Assembly (NCBI RefSeq): GCF_014192395.1
Contig: NZ_JACHXW010000019.1
Span: 80,504-144,503, forward strand
Reading direction: 5' to 3'
Length of the DNA: 64,000 nt
Source of the DNA: Paenibacillus endophyticus
GTDB taxonomy: Bacteria; Bacillota; Bacilli; Paenibacillales; Paenibacillaceae
Each line of letters starts with the position of its first letter. The stretch's first letter is position 1. Both the position numbers and the translations under genes were made by a program. This document shows positions 16,113-25,282 of the stretch, one piece after another. The notes under the pieces were generated by a model. That model saw only the letters and a program-made list of their open reading frames with translations. It ran no database searches and was not told where the DNA came from.

Positions 16113-16754
16113 ATGAAATTTTTCTTGGATACAGCGAACGTAGAGGAAATTAAGCGTATTGCCAAGCTAGGGCTCGTTGACGGGGTAACGACCAACCCTT
16201 CGCTCATTGCGAAGGAGGGGCGGGATTTTAAACAAGTCATCCAAGAAATTTGCAGCATCGTATCCGGGCCGGTCAGCGCTGAGGTTATAGGAACGAAGGC
16301 GGACGACATGCTTAAGGAAGCTTTTGAAATCGCGGAATGGGCTCCTAATGTTGTGATTAAGCTGCCTCTTACTGAGGATGGCTTGTATGCAGCGCACGCG
16401 CTATCGGAGAAGGGGATCCAAACGAACGTTACTCTCGTTTTTTCGGCGGCTCAAGGGCTCATGGCAGCAAAAGCAGGAGCGACCTTCATTAGCCCGTTTG
16501 TCGGAAGGCTGGATGATATTGGCGTAGAAGGGCTTAAGTTGGTTCGCGATTTGAACGCCATTATTCGTAACTATGGATATTCAACTGAAATCATCGTAGC
16601 GAGTATCCGCCATATTGGCCATCTGGAGCAGGCTGCTATCGCAGGCGCGCATATTGCAACGATACCGGGCTCGCTGCTGCCTTCGCTGTGGAAGCACCCG
16701 CTTACCGATATCGGAATCGAGAAGTTTCTTAGCGATTGGGAGAAGCAGAAGTGA
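16113..16754 (+). CDS. fsa: Transaldolase / fructose-6-phosphate aldolase family
   Basis: 213-residue TalC/FSA-type enzyme. The Schiff-base Lys83 lies in VVIKLPLT, and the N-terminus KFFLDTANVEEIKRI and motif GVTTNPSLIAKEG are diagnostic. In Bacillota the small enzymes of this class usually act as transaldolase in the pentose phosphate pathway (with transketolase, whose gene is at 31801), but aldolase activity cannot be excluded. I use the ATG at 16113; a GTG immediately before it is also possible. GGGAG lies about 10 bp upstream. Confidence 0.92.
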   Translation: MKFFLDTANVEEIKRIAKLGLVDGVTTNPSLIAKEGRDFKQVIQEICSIVSGPVSAEVIGTKADDMLKEAFEIAEWAPNVVIKLPLTEDGLYAAHALSEKGIQTNVTLVFSAAQGLMAAKAGATFISPFVGRLDDIGVEGLKLVRDLNAIIRNYGYSTEIIVASIRHIGHLEQAAIAGAHIATIPGSLLPSLWKHPLTDIGIEKFLSDWEKQK

Positions 16755-16763
16755 AATCCTTAG

Positions 16764-16793
16764 TTGACGAATAGAATCAGGGTATGGTAAATT
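16764..16793 (+). promoter_or_regulatory. Putative promoter upstream of the tad operon
   Basis: TTGACG (16764-16769) and TAAATT (16788-16793) are separated by 18 bp. The only promoter-like sequence between fsa and tadZ lies before, not after, the hairpin at 16822-16870. Confidence 0.45.
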
Positions 16794-16821
16794 TTATACA
16801 AAGTTAAAGATCACACACGGA

Positions 16822-16870
16822 AGCACCGTATAAGGACGCAGCTAGCTGCGCCTTCTACGGTGCTTTTTTT
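16822..16870 (+). terminator. Strong hairpin terminator, possible attenuator of the tad operon
   Basis: AGCACCGTA pairs with TACGGTGCT, AAGG with CCTT, and CGCAGCTAGCTGCG is a further perfect palindrome at the tip. Seven T follow. It will end fsa transcription. It also lies between the candidate promoter and tadZ, only about 30 bp before the tadZ start, so it could act as an attenuator. Confidence 0.85.
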
Positions 16871-16902
16871 GTGTTTCCTTAGCTGAAGGGAGGAATGCTT
16901 GG

Positions 16903-18069
16903 ATGATGAAATACCAGCTGGGAGTAGCTGTAAGCGACACGGAATACTTGCGGCGTCTAGCCGATTACATCCGAGACAGCAAGTATAGCGAGCAATGGCA
17001 GATTGTTGCTTTCACCCATTCAGAGGCATGCAAACGGTACGTTAAGCAGGGATACAAGCTGGATATGCTGATTGCTCAGCCGGTGCTGCTGGCAGAGATC
17101 AAGCCGATGCTTCCGAAGCTGACCGTTATCGCGCTCGTGCTTGCATTTGGTGAAAGTACGGAGGAGCATGAGCTCCAGCAATATCAGCCGCTCCCGCGGC
17201 TGCTGCAGCGCATGTCGGAGATTCATGCCCGATCAAAAGTGTTGCCCGGTCAAGCTCCAACATTAGAGGATAGGGCTGCAGGAACGCGGGTGCTCGCGGT
17301 ATGCTCCGCTTCCGGCGGTACCGGGAAGACGGGGCTCGCGCTTCATATCGCGCATGCGGCAAGCTTGCATCGATTCCGAACGTTTTACCTAAATCTGGAG
17401 CGTTGGAATTCCTCGGAATCATGGCTTGGGACAAATCGCGGCGAGGATTTCCAAAAGCAAGAGGCACGAAAGGAGGAAGGCTTATCTGAGCTGCTTTACT
17501 GTCTGAAGACGCAGTCTGGCCAAGCTGGGAAATGGCTGCTGGAGCATCGGAAACGCGATGCCCTTCTAGGCGCGGATTATTTAGCGCTATGTACCAATCT
17601 AGAGGATCGCTTAACGCTGAATGAGGAGGATACGGCTTGGCTGCTTGATGCGATCTCCGCAAGCGGGCAATACGATTTGATTATCGTCGACATGGACAGT
17701 GACCTGGACGGCACGCATATAAGTGTGTTCGAGAAATCGAACCTTGTTCTATGGGTATCGAATAGTTCTGCATCCGCGAGGCAAAAGCAAAACATGGTAC
17801 TGCGCTACGGTGAGCAGAAATGGGATGAGCGCTTCACGCGGATGCTTGGGAAATTCACATACGTTGATAATCAAGCTATCAGCAATCAAACGGTTGGCAT
17901 TCGGGAAATGGCAGAGGGAGACCCCGCCAGCTTCCAAATGCCAGAAATTGCAGATTGGCGAGGGGCGAGCGACGTAAAGCTGCTGTCATCGCCATTATAC
18001 CGGGCAGCGGCCGATCAGCTGTTCAAGCAGCTCTTCTTGGAGGGAGAGGGAATGATTGCCGAGCGATGA
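16903..18069 (+). CDS. tadZ: TadZ/CpaE-like ATPase of the tad system
   Basis: 388 residues. The N-terminal ~110 residues have a receiver-like fold without clear phosphorylation residues. A MinD/ParA-type ATPase domain starts around residue 130 with ASGGTGKTGLALHIA. The usual signature lysine of the deviant Walker A (KGG) is replaced by Ser, as is common in TadZ proteins. A Walker B-like YDLIIVDMDSDL follows. TadZ places the tad secretion machine in the cell. GGGAGG lies 9 bp before the ATG. It is the first gene of the operon, and its end overlaps cpaF by 14 bp. Confidence 0.87.
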   Translation: MMKYQLGVAVSDTEYLRRLADYIRDSKYSEQWQIVAFTHSEACKRYVKQGYKLDMLIAQPVLLAEIKPMLPKLTVIALVLAFGESTEEHELQQYQPLPRLLQRMSEIHARSKVLPGQAPTLEDRAAGTRVLAVCSASGGTGKTGLALHIAHAASLHRFRTFYLNLERWNSSESWLGTNRGEDFQKQEARKEEGLSELLYCLKTQSGQAGKWLLEHRKRDALLGADYLALCTNLEDRLTLNEEDTAWLLDAISASGQYDLIIVDMDSDLDGTHISVFEKSNLVLWVSNSSASARQKQNMVLRYGEQKWDERFTRMLGKFTYVDNQAISNQTVGIREMAEGDPASFQMPEIADWRGASDVKLLSSPLYRAAADQLFKQLFLEGEGMIAER

Positions 18070-19294
18070 AATCGTATTGAAGCTGAGGGATAAAATCCGG
18101 TCAAAGATTGATTTCAGCGGTTCTTTGTCCGATGAAAGCTTGCTGCAAATCGCGGAGGAGACGGTATTCGACTGGTGTGCGAGCAATCCGTTAACGGCAA
18201 CTGGGAAAGTCAAGCTGGTGCGCAGGCTGTTCCACTCCTTCCGCGGACTTGATATTTTACAGCCGCTTATGGAGGATGCTTCGATCAGCGAAATCATGAT
18301 CAATCATCATGCGGAAATTTTTGTGGAAAGGAGAGGCGAAATGTCCTTGCAGCCTGTTTCCTTTGAGAGCAGGGAGCGGCTAGAGGATTTGATCCAGACG
18401 GTGGTAGCCAGTGTAAACCGTGTAGTCAATGAGTCGTCGCCTATCGTAGACGCGAGGCTGAAGGATGGCTCAAGGGTGCATGTCGTGCTTCCTCCTGTTG
18501 CGCTTAAGGGTCCCTGCATGACCATTCGTAAGTTCCCAGATAAGCCGCTTGCGATGGAGGAGCTGGTAGGGCTTGAATCATTATCAGGTGAAGCGGCAGC
18601 ATTCCTAAGTGAGCTCGTCGAGGCGCAATACAATATGTTTATCAGCGGAGGAACGGGGACAGGCAAAACGACTTTTCTTAATGCTCTGTCGCAGTTCATT
18701 CCATCGGATGAGCGAATCGTTACCATCGAGGACTCGGCAGAGCTGCAAATTCGCTCCATTCCGAATCTTGTCTCCTTGGAAACACGGAATGCGAATACGG
18801 AAGGCAAAGGCGAGATCACCGTACGCGATTTAATTCGGGCTTCGCTGCGCATGCGGCCGAGTCGGATCATCGTGGGGGAGGTGCGGGGCGGAGAGGCGCT
18901 GGATATGCTGCAAGCCTTGAATACTGGCCATGCCGGAAGCATGTCTACCGGCCATTCGAATGGTGCGAAGGACATGCTCGCCCGGCTTGAGACGATGGCA
19001 CTTAGCGCAGCGGAACTGCCTGTAGCCGTCATTCGGCAGCAGATTGCTTCAGCTATTGATATTATCATTCATTTATCGAGATTCCGTGATAAATCGCGCA
19101 GAGTATCGGAAATATGCGAAGTCATGGGAATGGCTGATGGTGAAATATTGCTTAATCCTTTGTTTTATTTTGAAGAGAAAGGCGAGCATGGGGGGAAGGT
19201 GGCAGGCGGGCTGAAACGAACAGACAACGCTATTGTTAGACAGGACAAGCTGATCATGGCTGGAAGAAAGGGCAAGGGGGAGGCTGCGCTATGA
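18056..19294 (+). CDS. cpaF: CpaF/TadA family secretion ATPase
   Basis: 412-residue hexameric ATPase that powers Flp pilus assembly or secretion. Walker A is SGGTGTGKTTFLNAL; the Asp/Walker B region reads RMRPSRIIVGEVRGGEAL, and the His box is NTGHAGSMSTGHSN. The start is a TTG at 18056 inside the end of tadZ; no other canonical codon is suitably placed. The stop overlaps the tadB ATG (ATGA). Cytoplasmic, peripheral to the TadB/TadC membrane platform. Confidence 0.95.
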   Translation: MPSDEIVLKLRDKIRSKIDFSGSLSDESLLQIAEETVFDWCASNPLTATGKVKLVRRLFHSFRGLDILQPLMEDASISEIMINHHAEIFVERRGEMSLQPVSFESRERLEDLIQTVVASVNRVVNESSPIVDARLKDGSRVHVVLPPVALKGPCMTIRKFPDKPLAMEELVGLESLSGEAAAFLSELVEAQYNMFISGGTGTGKTTFLNALSQFIPSDERIVTIEDSAELQIRSIPNLVSLETRNANTEGKGEITVRDLIRASLRMRPSRIIVGEVRGGEALDMLQALNTGHAGSMSTGHSNGAKDMLARLETMALSAAELPVAVIRQQIASAIDIIIHLSRFRDKSRRVSEICEVMGMADGEILLNPLFYFEEKGEHGGKVAGGLKRTDNAIVRQDKLIMAGRKGKGEAAL

Positions 19295-20160
19295 GAATGG
19301 CTAACGGCATCTCCAAATCTACAATTCAGCAGAGTTTATCTGGGAGAAAGCAGCGTTTTCTATATTGGTGCGGCTGGGAAAGTGAACAAATTTTGGCGAG
19401 TATTCGCGCAGGAAGAGTATTGACGAACTACGGGCAATACCATCTAAGCCGAAAACAGTTTTTACTGACAGCAACGGCAGCATCTTTTCTTTTGTATGCA
19501 GCGATCTATCTATTCTATCACTCCGTTTCAATGTCGCTAGCCGTATCGGCATTCGGCATAATCGCGCCGCGCTATCGGCGCGGAGCATTGCTGCGTGAGC
19601 GAAAAGAGCGATTGAAGCTGCAATTCAAGGAAGCATTGTTCTCGCTAACCTCCTCGCTTGCAGCGGGTCGCTCGATTGAAAATGCTTTTCTGGCATCCCT
19701 TGATGATTTGTTGCTTTTGTATCCGAACGCAAGAACAGAGCTATTGATTGAATTTCAGATCATACGGTTTCGTTTAGAAAATGCGGAGCCGATTGAATAT
19801 GCCTTGCGTAATTTTGCGGATCGGGCGGGGATTGATGAGATCACCCAATTCGTTGATGCGCTCGGTGCCTGCAAGCGTTCAGGAGGGGATTTACTCGAGA
19901 TAATGAAGCGGACGGCGGTTATTATTGGCGAGAAGTTGGAGATTGAACAAGAAATATCCGTAATGGTTGCCCAGAAGAGATTCGAGGGACGGATTATGAT
20001 GGCTGTGCCTTTTGTTTTCCTCGCCTTTTTAAGCTTAGCAGCGCCTGACTACATGGCACCTTTATATAAGGGAGCCGGCTACCTGCTGCTGACAGTTGCG
20101 CTGGTGTTGTTGTTGGCTTGCTTTTGGCTTATGGCAAAATTGATGCGGATTCAAATGTAG
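19291..20160 (+). CDS. tadB: TadB-like inner platform protein
   Basis: 289 residues, type II secretion F (GspF/T2SF) domain. Hydrophobic segments lie near residues 60-95 and at the C-terminus (about 225-285). Between them is the conserved helical region LKEALFSLTSSLAAGRSIENAFL. It forms the membrane platform with TadC. Translationally coupled to cpaF through ATGA. Confidence 0.9.
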   Translation: MRMANGISKSTIQQSLSGRKQRFLYWCGWESEQILASIRAGRVLTNYGQYHLSRKQFLLTATAASFLLYAAIYLFYHSVSMSLAVSAFGIIAPRYRRGALLRERKERLKLQFKEALFSLTSSLAAGRSIENAFLASLDDLLLLYPNARTELLIEFQIIRFRLENAEPIEYALRNFADRAGIDEITQFVDALGACKRSGGDLLEIMKRTAVIIGEKLEIEQEISVMVAQKRFEGRIMMAVPFVFLAFLSLAAPDYMAPLYKGAGYLLLTVALVLLLACFWLMAKLMRIQM

Positions 20161-20176
20161 CGAAAGGAAGGGAGAA

Positions 20177-21061
20177 ATGGCTGCCGCGATAGCTTCGTTT
20201 ACGCTTGTCGGAGTTTGGGTTTATTGGGCGGGAGTGGGCACGCTGCATGCACTCTGGAAGCAACTTGCAGGGAAGAAGCAGCGAGACGGAATGACGAGTG
20301 AGGCATGGAAGCAGCTGGGCATGACTGATCCCTTTTTGCGCATGCTGGAGCGGTATAAGGTATTTGATTCCTTGCATCTGCCAATGGGAAGCTTTCATAT
20401 GAGACTTCTTCTGTTAATGGAAAACGGATGGACGATAGAGCAATCGAAAAAGCAGGCTGCAGGTGCGTTAGGCATGGGCTACGCCGCATTAACGGCCTGT
20501 GCATGGCTTAGTTTTCTTGGACAAGAGCCTTTGCTGCTCGTGGTAGGAGCCATATTCGGCATCGTTCTTGCACTTCGGCCATTCGTAGAAGCGGGAAGAA
20601 AGGTCGAGCAGCGCAAGCAGCAGATGATCATCGAGCTGCCGGGCATGCTGAGCAAGCTGATGCTGCTTGTAGGCGCGGGTGAGACTGTGCAGCAGGCGCT
20701 TGCTAGGTCACTTGAAGGGAAGCAAGTGAACCTACATCCCTTATACAAGGAATGGAGCGAGGCTGTTTCGATGCTGCAGAACGGCCAGTCGTTCAATACG
20801 GCGATGGAACGATTTAACCGGCGCTGCTCGGTACAGGAGGTATCCGTTTTTACAACTGTACTGCTGCTCAATTACCGAAGAGGGGGAGAGCATTTCGTGC
20901 TCGCCTTGCGGGAGCTGTCTTATACGCTTTGGGAGAAGCGCAAGGCGATTGCAAGATCGCGCGGGGAGGAAGCTTCCTCGAAGCTTGTATTTCCGCTTGT
21001 TGGCATTTTGTTGGTGCTCATGATTCTGGTCGCCGCGCCAGCTGTTCTGCTCATGTCTTAA
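20177..21061 (+). CDS. tadC: TadC-like inner platform protein
   Basis: 294 residues, second T2SF-domain protein. There is an N-terminal membrane helix, a helix pair around residues 95-140, the motif ELPGMLSKLMLLVGAGETVQ, and a last helix at the C-terminus (VGILLVLMILVAAPAVLLM). It is partner of TadB. GGAAGGGAG lies just before the ATG, 16 bp after the tadB stop. Confidence 0.9.
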   Translation: MAAAIASFTLVGVWVYWAGVGTLHALWKQLAGKKQRDGMTSEAWKQLGMTDPFLRMLERYKVFDSLHLPMGSFHMRLLLLMENGWTIEQSKKQAAGALGMGYAALTACAWLSFLGQEPLLLVVGAIFGIVLALRPFVEAGRKVEQRKQQMIIELPGMLSKLMLLVGAGETVQQALARSLEGKQVNLHPLYKEWSEAVSMLQNGQSFNTAMERFNRRCSVQEVSVFTTVLLLNYRRGGEHFVLALRELSYTLWEKRKAIARSRGEEASSKLVFPLVGILLVLMILVAAPAVLLMS

Positions 21062-21087
21062 TTTGATAATAGAGAGGAAGAGGAAAA

Positions 21088-21273
21088 ATGAATTCGTTAG
21101 CAAAATCCGTTCGTTCGTTTTGGAAAGAGGAAGAGGGTCTTGGCACGCTGGAAATTATTCTGATTATTGCGGTTGTCATTATTATTGCCCTGTTGTTTAA
21201 GGACTGGATCATCGAATTAATCGAGCGTCTGATGGGCAAGGCGGACGATGAGGCGGATAAAATTTTTAGTTAG
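21088..21273 (+). CDS. Flp-type (type IVb) pilin
   Basis: 61 residues. A short basic/acidic leader ends in EEEG, then LGTLEIILIIAVVIIIALLF forms the single membrane/filament helix. The predicted prepilin peptidase cut is after Gly17, which puts Glu22 at mature position +5, the type IV pilin rule. A charged C-terminus follows (MGKADDEADKIFS). It is the likely major subunit of the pilus or pseudopilus. AGAGGAA precedes the ATG. Confidence 0.88.
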   Translation: MNSLAKSVRSFWKEEEGLGTLEIILIIAVVIIIALLFKDWIIELIERLMGKADDEADKIFS

Positions 21274-21291
21274 CAGGCGAGGTGCAAGCGT

Positions 21292-22026
21292 ATGGGAAAG
21301 CAAAGGTATCGGGAGAGACTGCTGCAGGGGCTAAGAAGGGAACAGGGCAGCTTTACGCTGGAAGCCACGATTGTTTTTCCAATGCTGCTCGGACTTATTC
21401 TGTTATTTATATTGTTCGGTATGTATATGTACCAGAAGGTTGTCCTTTATTACGCTGCGTCCTCAACTGCGGAACGCGCTGCCTTTAGTTGGGATAACAG
21501 CTTCCGAATGGCTAGAAGCGGGATGCTGAGCGAGCCTGTCTATGATGGCTTGTATTGGCGGATAGGCGATGACGAAATGCTTAGCAGCTTGTTCAGTATC
21601 GGCAGCGTAGGCTCGCCGGCATCTGTCGGGCTCCCGGTTGAAGGAAAGGCCGATACCGTCAATGGTGATTTGTATGATCGCAAATTAGTAAAGTCGGCTC
21701 AGTGGATGGGAGAAGCCTCTTTGACCTATGAAGGGCAAATGATCTATTCGCGGGCCGTTCTGAAGCGAATGGTTGAGGTTAAGCTTAAGTCTCCTTTTTC
21801 GAATGGGAGAGCCGCGTCCAGTTGGTGGAGACGTGAGCCCAAAACCGTAGCGTCTGCCTCGATCACAGATCCGGTTGAATTTATAAGAAGCATTGATCTG
21901 ACACGTTACTATTCAGCAAGATTCGCTAATCGGGCAGGAGGTGCTGGCCAGGCCAAGCAGCAAGCGGGTAAGGTTCTCGCTCCTTATGCCGAGGCTTCAA
22001 ATGCCGGCAAGCCAAAGGGGACGTAA
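21292..22026 (+). CDS. TadE-like pseudopilin
   Basis: 244 residues. The leader ends REQG at residue 19; the following helix SFTLEATIVFPMLLGLILLF has Glu24 at mature position +5. The C-terminal ~190 residues are extracytoplasmic, with no motif I recognise, and the end is Lys/Ala/Gly-rich. TadE proteins are minor pseudopilins needed for Flp assembly. It lies in the middle of the operon, 18 bp after the Flp pilin gene. Confidence 0.85.
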   Translation: MGKQRYRERLLQGLRREQGSFTLEATIVFPMLLGLILLFILFGMYMYQKVVLYYAASSTAERAAFSWDNSFRMARSGMLSEPVYDGLYWRIGDDEMLSSLFSIGSVGSPASVGLPVEGKADTVNGDLYDRKLVKSAQWMGEASLTYEGQMIYSRAVLKRMVEVKLKSPFSNGRAASSWWRREPKTVASASITDPVEFIRSIDLTRYYSARFANRAGGAGQAKQQAGKVLAPYAEASNAGKPKGT

Positions 22027-22047
22027 CGATGGAGGTGAAGAAAGGTA

Positions 22048-24312
22048 TTGGCCGCCAAGATAAAGTCATTAAAGGAAACAGGCTGCAATAGCGGTTTTTT
22101 CTTTCAAGAAAATGGAGCGGTAACCGTTTTTTCTGTCATTGTATTATCCTCCCTGCTGTTATTTTTTTCTCTGCTTATTGATTATGCGCGCATTGCAGTT
22201 ATGCACAAGCTGGCAGAGGATGCCGTTCGTTCAGGTGTGCGGTCTGTTCTCTCAGCCTATGATTCCACGCTTTACGAGCGATACGGATTGTTTGGCCGAG
22301 GCGGCACTGAAGGTCAATCGATATTCTCAGATGCATTGACAGCCAATACGGATGAGTCGGCGCGGTTTACGGAGCCTGGAATGAAGCTGGTTCGGATGAA
22401 GGTAGACAAAGCTGCCTTGCATCCTGCTTCGTTTTTGGGGAGCCATGAAATCTTTGCAAGGCAGGTATTGGAGGAAATGAAATATAAGGCACCCGTTGAT
22501 TTTACACTGGAGCTAGCTGCTAAGTTTATACCGATAGCTGGAGCAATGAAGGAATCATCCATTACCATCAGCCTGCTCGAACGTATGCGCATGCTGTATG
22601 AGCAGCGCGAAGCACATCTAATCCGCGTGCTTCAAGGGCAAGAGCTAGCTGCAGCGGCAGTGAGGGACAGCGGGATAGCTGCGATGATTCCGGTTGAAGC
22701 AAGCATGGGGACGATACCTGCTGATACTGCCTTAGGCATCGCAGGAGCCTATCCAGATTATGCAGCCATAGCAGCTATGCAGAGCCAGCTGTCTGAGTCG
22801 GAAGGGAATCAGGAAAAGACAACGCAAATGGAAGCCTATGAAGAGTCAGTGAGAGGGTTTGCATCAACACTAAAGCGGGGCGGAAGAGACGTGCTTCAAC
22901 GCCACACGAAGCTGCAGGAGGATGCCTTTAAAGAGCTAGAAGCTGCTAGGATGCTGAATGAGCAGATGCAGCAGCTTGCCAGGGAAGCGAACCAGCAAGC
23001 GACTCAAGGCGGATATGATGCGGTGTCGAGAATGGAAGTGCCGGGAGCAGTTAAGCATGAGGTTCCTGCCGATGCGGCATCTGATCTGGAACAAATAAGG
23101 AAAACAGCGGATGAACTGGTTTTGAACGATGAATGGTTTGCGGAATACCGGCAGGAGCTTGAGGCGCAAGGATCATCCGCCGCTGCGATTGATATGGAGA
23201 CAGGCAGCTTCCAGACGAGCGCTATGGCTTCACTGATGAAGCCAGTCCAGATTCAGTCGGCAGATACCTTGTTAGAGGGTGCAGCGAGCCTCCGCCTTGC
23301 ATATGGCAGCTACAATGAAAAATATATCCAGCCCGCTGTTATTGTGGCAAGCAGAAGAAATGCCCTTGAACACGGCGAGATTAAAGAGAAGCTAAAGCAG
23401 CAAGAGAAGCAGTCTGAGTCATTGTGGAAACAGGCTCGCAGCCTGCTTCACGGACTTACTGCAATTCCGCAAACGGAAGAGCACCAGCTTGTATTTGAAC
23501 AGATCAAACAGCTGTACAATGCCAATCTTCTGTTTAACGAGAAAGGGAAGGAAGCTTCTTTCCCGGATACAGCAGGAGCTGCAGAAGGGGCTCATGATGC
23601 TTCCGAGCAATCTGCTGCGTTCATGGACGGTTTGTTCTCGGGCATGGCCAGTATGCTGGCGGATACAAGAGATGATTTGTTTTTCGGAGAATATGTTCTG
23701 GGCAGGTATGCTTCGTTTGCGCCTCAGCATCTAAAGGCGATGTTGACCGGTGGGGATTTGTCAGAGCTGTCGCATGCTGTTTCATTCAATAACCAAGAAG
23801 CAGAATACATCATTTATGGCTTCCACAATCCGGTGGGGAATATTGCTGCTGCATATGGGGAGCTGTTTGCAGCGAGGCTGTCTGTGCGAACGATGGAGGG
23901 GTTAATGGAAAGCAGGACACTTGGGCATCCCTTGCTCATTCTATCTGCAGCTCTTATTTACGGCTTGGAGAAATCGATAGAGGATCTAATAGCGTTCACC
24001 GAACGGGGGTCGGCGCCATTGTCCAAATATGTGAAGCTGGAGCTATCTTACCAGGATTATTTAAGGCTATTTATACTATTGCATGGTGCAAATGACAGCT
24101 CTAGCTTAGCGCGGATGATTGCAGTCGTCGAGCATAATAGCGGGACGATATTGTCAGCTGTTCCGAGCGGCGTAACGGGAGAGGCTGAGCTGTCTGCGGA
24201 GCTCTGGTTTGTGCCTGGCTTAATGGGCGCACTCGGCAATCTTGGACTTCTGGATGGAAAGGTTGAAGGAAACCGCTATGAGACTACGCAAACAATCGGC
24301 TGGTCATATTAG
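22048..24312 (+). CDS. Large TadG/DUF5702-like surface or pilus-tip protein
   Basis: 754 residues with a TTG start at 22048, 10 bp after GGAGGTG. One N-terminal helix (TVFSVIVLSSLLLFFSLLI) follows NGA; then comes a long extracytoplasmic region with many Ala, Gln and Glu and likely coiled-coil stretches (for example around residues 250-330 and 430-480). The residue five after the Gly is not Glu, so it does not follow the pseudopilin processing rule shared by its three small neighbours. The architecture resembles the DUF5702 proteins of Gram-positive tad loci. It may be the largest surface component. Function is inferred from context only. Confidence 0.75.
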   Translation: MAAKIKSLKETGCNSGFFFQENGAVTVFSVIVLSSLLLFFSLLIDYARIAVMHKLAEDAVRSGVRSVLSAYDSTLYERYGLFGRGGTEGQSIFSDALTANTDESARFTEPGMKLVRMKVDKAALHPASFLGSHEIFARQVLEEMKYKAPVDFTLELAAKFIPIAGAMKESSITISLLERMRMLYEQREAHLIRVLQGQELAAAAVRDSGIAAMIPVEASMGTIPADTALGIAGAYPDYAAIAAMQSQLSESEGNQEKTTQMEAYEESVRGFASTLKRGGRDVLQRHTKLQEDAFKELEAARMLNEQMQQLAREANQQATQGGYDAVSRMEVPGAVKHEVPADAASDLEQIRKTADELVLNDEWFAEYRQELEAQGSSAAAIDMETGSFQTSAMASLMKPVQIQSADTLLEGAASLRLAYGSYNEKYIQPAVIVASRRNALEHGEIKEKLKQQEKQSESLWKQARSLLHGLTAIPQTEEHQLVFEQIKQLYNANLLFNEKGKEASFPDTAGAAEGAHDASEQSAAFMDGLFSGMASMLADTRDDLFFGEYVLGRYASFAPQHLKAMLTGGDLSELSHAVSFNNQEAEYIIYGFHNPVGNIAAAYGELFAARLSVRTMEGLMESRTLGHPLLILSAALIYGLEKSIEDLIAFTERGSAPLSKYVKLELSYQDYLRLFILLHGANDSSSLARMIAVVEHNSGTILSAVPSGVTGEAELSAELWFVPGLMGALGNLGLLDGKVEGNRYETTQTIGWSY

Positions 24313-25249
24313 GCTTAGCAAGTTAAGGGAAGAGCAAGGCTCAATCGTTGTAGAAGCAGCTTTGGTGATGCCGATGGTTATTGTGGTGCTGGTGGTGTTT
24401 GTGATGCTCATCCGTTTATGCGCGGTGCAAATGGCTCTCCACTCGGCGGCCGCGCAATCGGTCCGGCAGATTGCGGCTCATATTCATCCTGTAGATTTGG
24501 CCTGGCAGCAAGCTGCTGCTCAGGCTCCTTCTCTACCCGAAACATTGGTTACGCTGGCTCCTTGGAACGAAGTAGCAGCGGAGGCTTCGGAATGGCTGCC
24601 ATCTCCGGCAGGCCCTTTAATAGCCGCTACGCTTCGAGGAGACTTTCAACCTCTCCAGAATATGGCGGCTACACAAATCGGGCAAGCCGTCATTGCACCG
24701 CTGATTAGGAGCTTTACCGATGCTGCTATTATAGATCCGGCTCGTGTAAGGCTAAGCTGGCTTTCGCTGCCCGATTTAACCAAGAGCAATGAGCCGTATT
24801 TATCCATCGAGGTAGAATATGATTTTCCTTTAAAGCTGCCATTTTTGGGAAAGCCAATCGTACTGAAAGAGCAAGCTGCGGAGCGTGTTTGGTTAAGTGA
24901 TGCTGAGCATGCAAGATATGGCATTGAAAATGGGGATCAAGCAACCGTTCCGATCCAAATCGTGGCGATTGAGCCTGCACCGCTGCGACCCGGCAGGAAA
25001 GCCTCCGTAATCGTGAAAACAACGCCTGGAGCGGCAATCTCTCTGGAGGTTACTTATAAAAGCGGTTCTAGCAAAGCGAAGCATTTGGGGGAGGCCGTTG
25101 CTGACTCAGAAGGATATATCAAATGGACCTGGCATGTTTCTGGGAATACAACGCCTGGTATATGGGAGCTTGCTGCATCAGAGGCTGGCCGTGCAGATAA
25201 CCGGATATCTATGCATTTCGTCGTGGAGAAAAACAGCGGCAGCAGCTAA
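24278..25249 (+). CDS. Second TadE-like pseudopilin with a C-terminal beta domain
   Basis: 323 residues. The leader ends REEQG at residue 21; the helix SIVVEAALVMPMVIVVLVVF has Glu26 at mature +5. The C-terminal ~110 residues (from VPIQIVAIEPAPLRPGRKA) look like an Ig-like or filamin-type beta domain ending in VVEKNSGSS. This domain is not a usual TadE feature and might be an adhesive or tip module. Start ATG 24278 has GAAGGA 7 bp upstream and overlaps the preceding gene by 35 bp. Confidence 0.8.
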   Translation: MRLRKQSAGHIRLSKLREEQGSIVVEAALVMPMVIVVLVVFVMLIRLCAVQMALHSAAAQSVRQIAAHIHPVDLAWQQAAAQAPSLPETLVTLAPWNEVAAEASEWLPSPAGPLIAATLRGDFQPLQNMAATQIGQAVIAPLIRSFTDAAIIDPARVRLSWLSLPDLTKSNEPYLSIEVEYDFPLKLPFLGKPIVLKEQAAERVWLSDAEHARYGIENGDQATVPIQIVAIEPAPLRPGRKASVIVKTTPGAAISLEVTYKSGSSKAKHLGEAVADSEGYIKWTWHVSGNTTPGIWELAASEAGRADNRISMHFVVEKNSGSS

Positions 25250-25282
25250 CTGAATGATAGGCTGCTGCAGAAAGGGGCTTGA

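Noticed and set aside
18307..19068. Open frame of about 250 codons opposite cpaF
   Set aside because: Antisense shadow; Ser/Arg-rich composition and no start signal.
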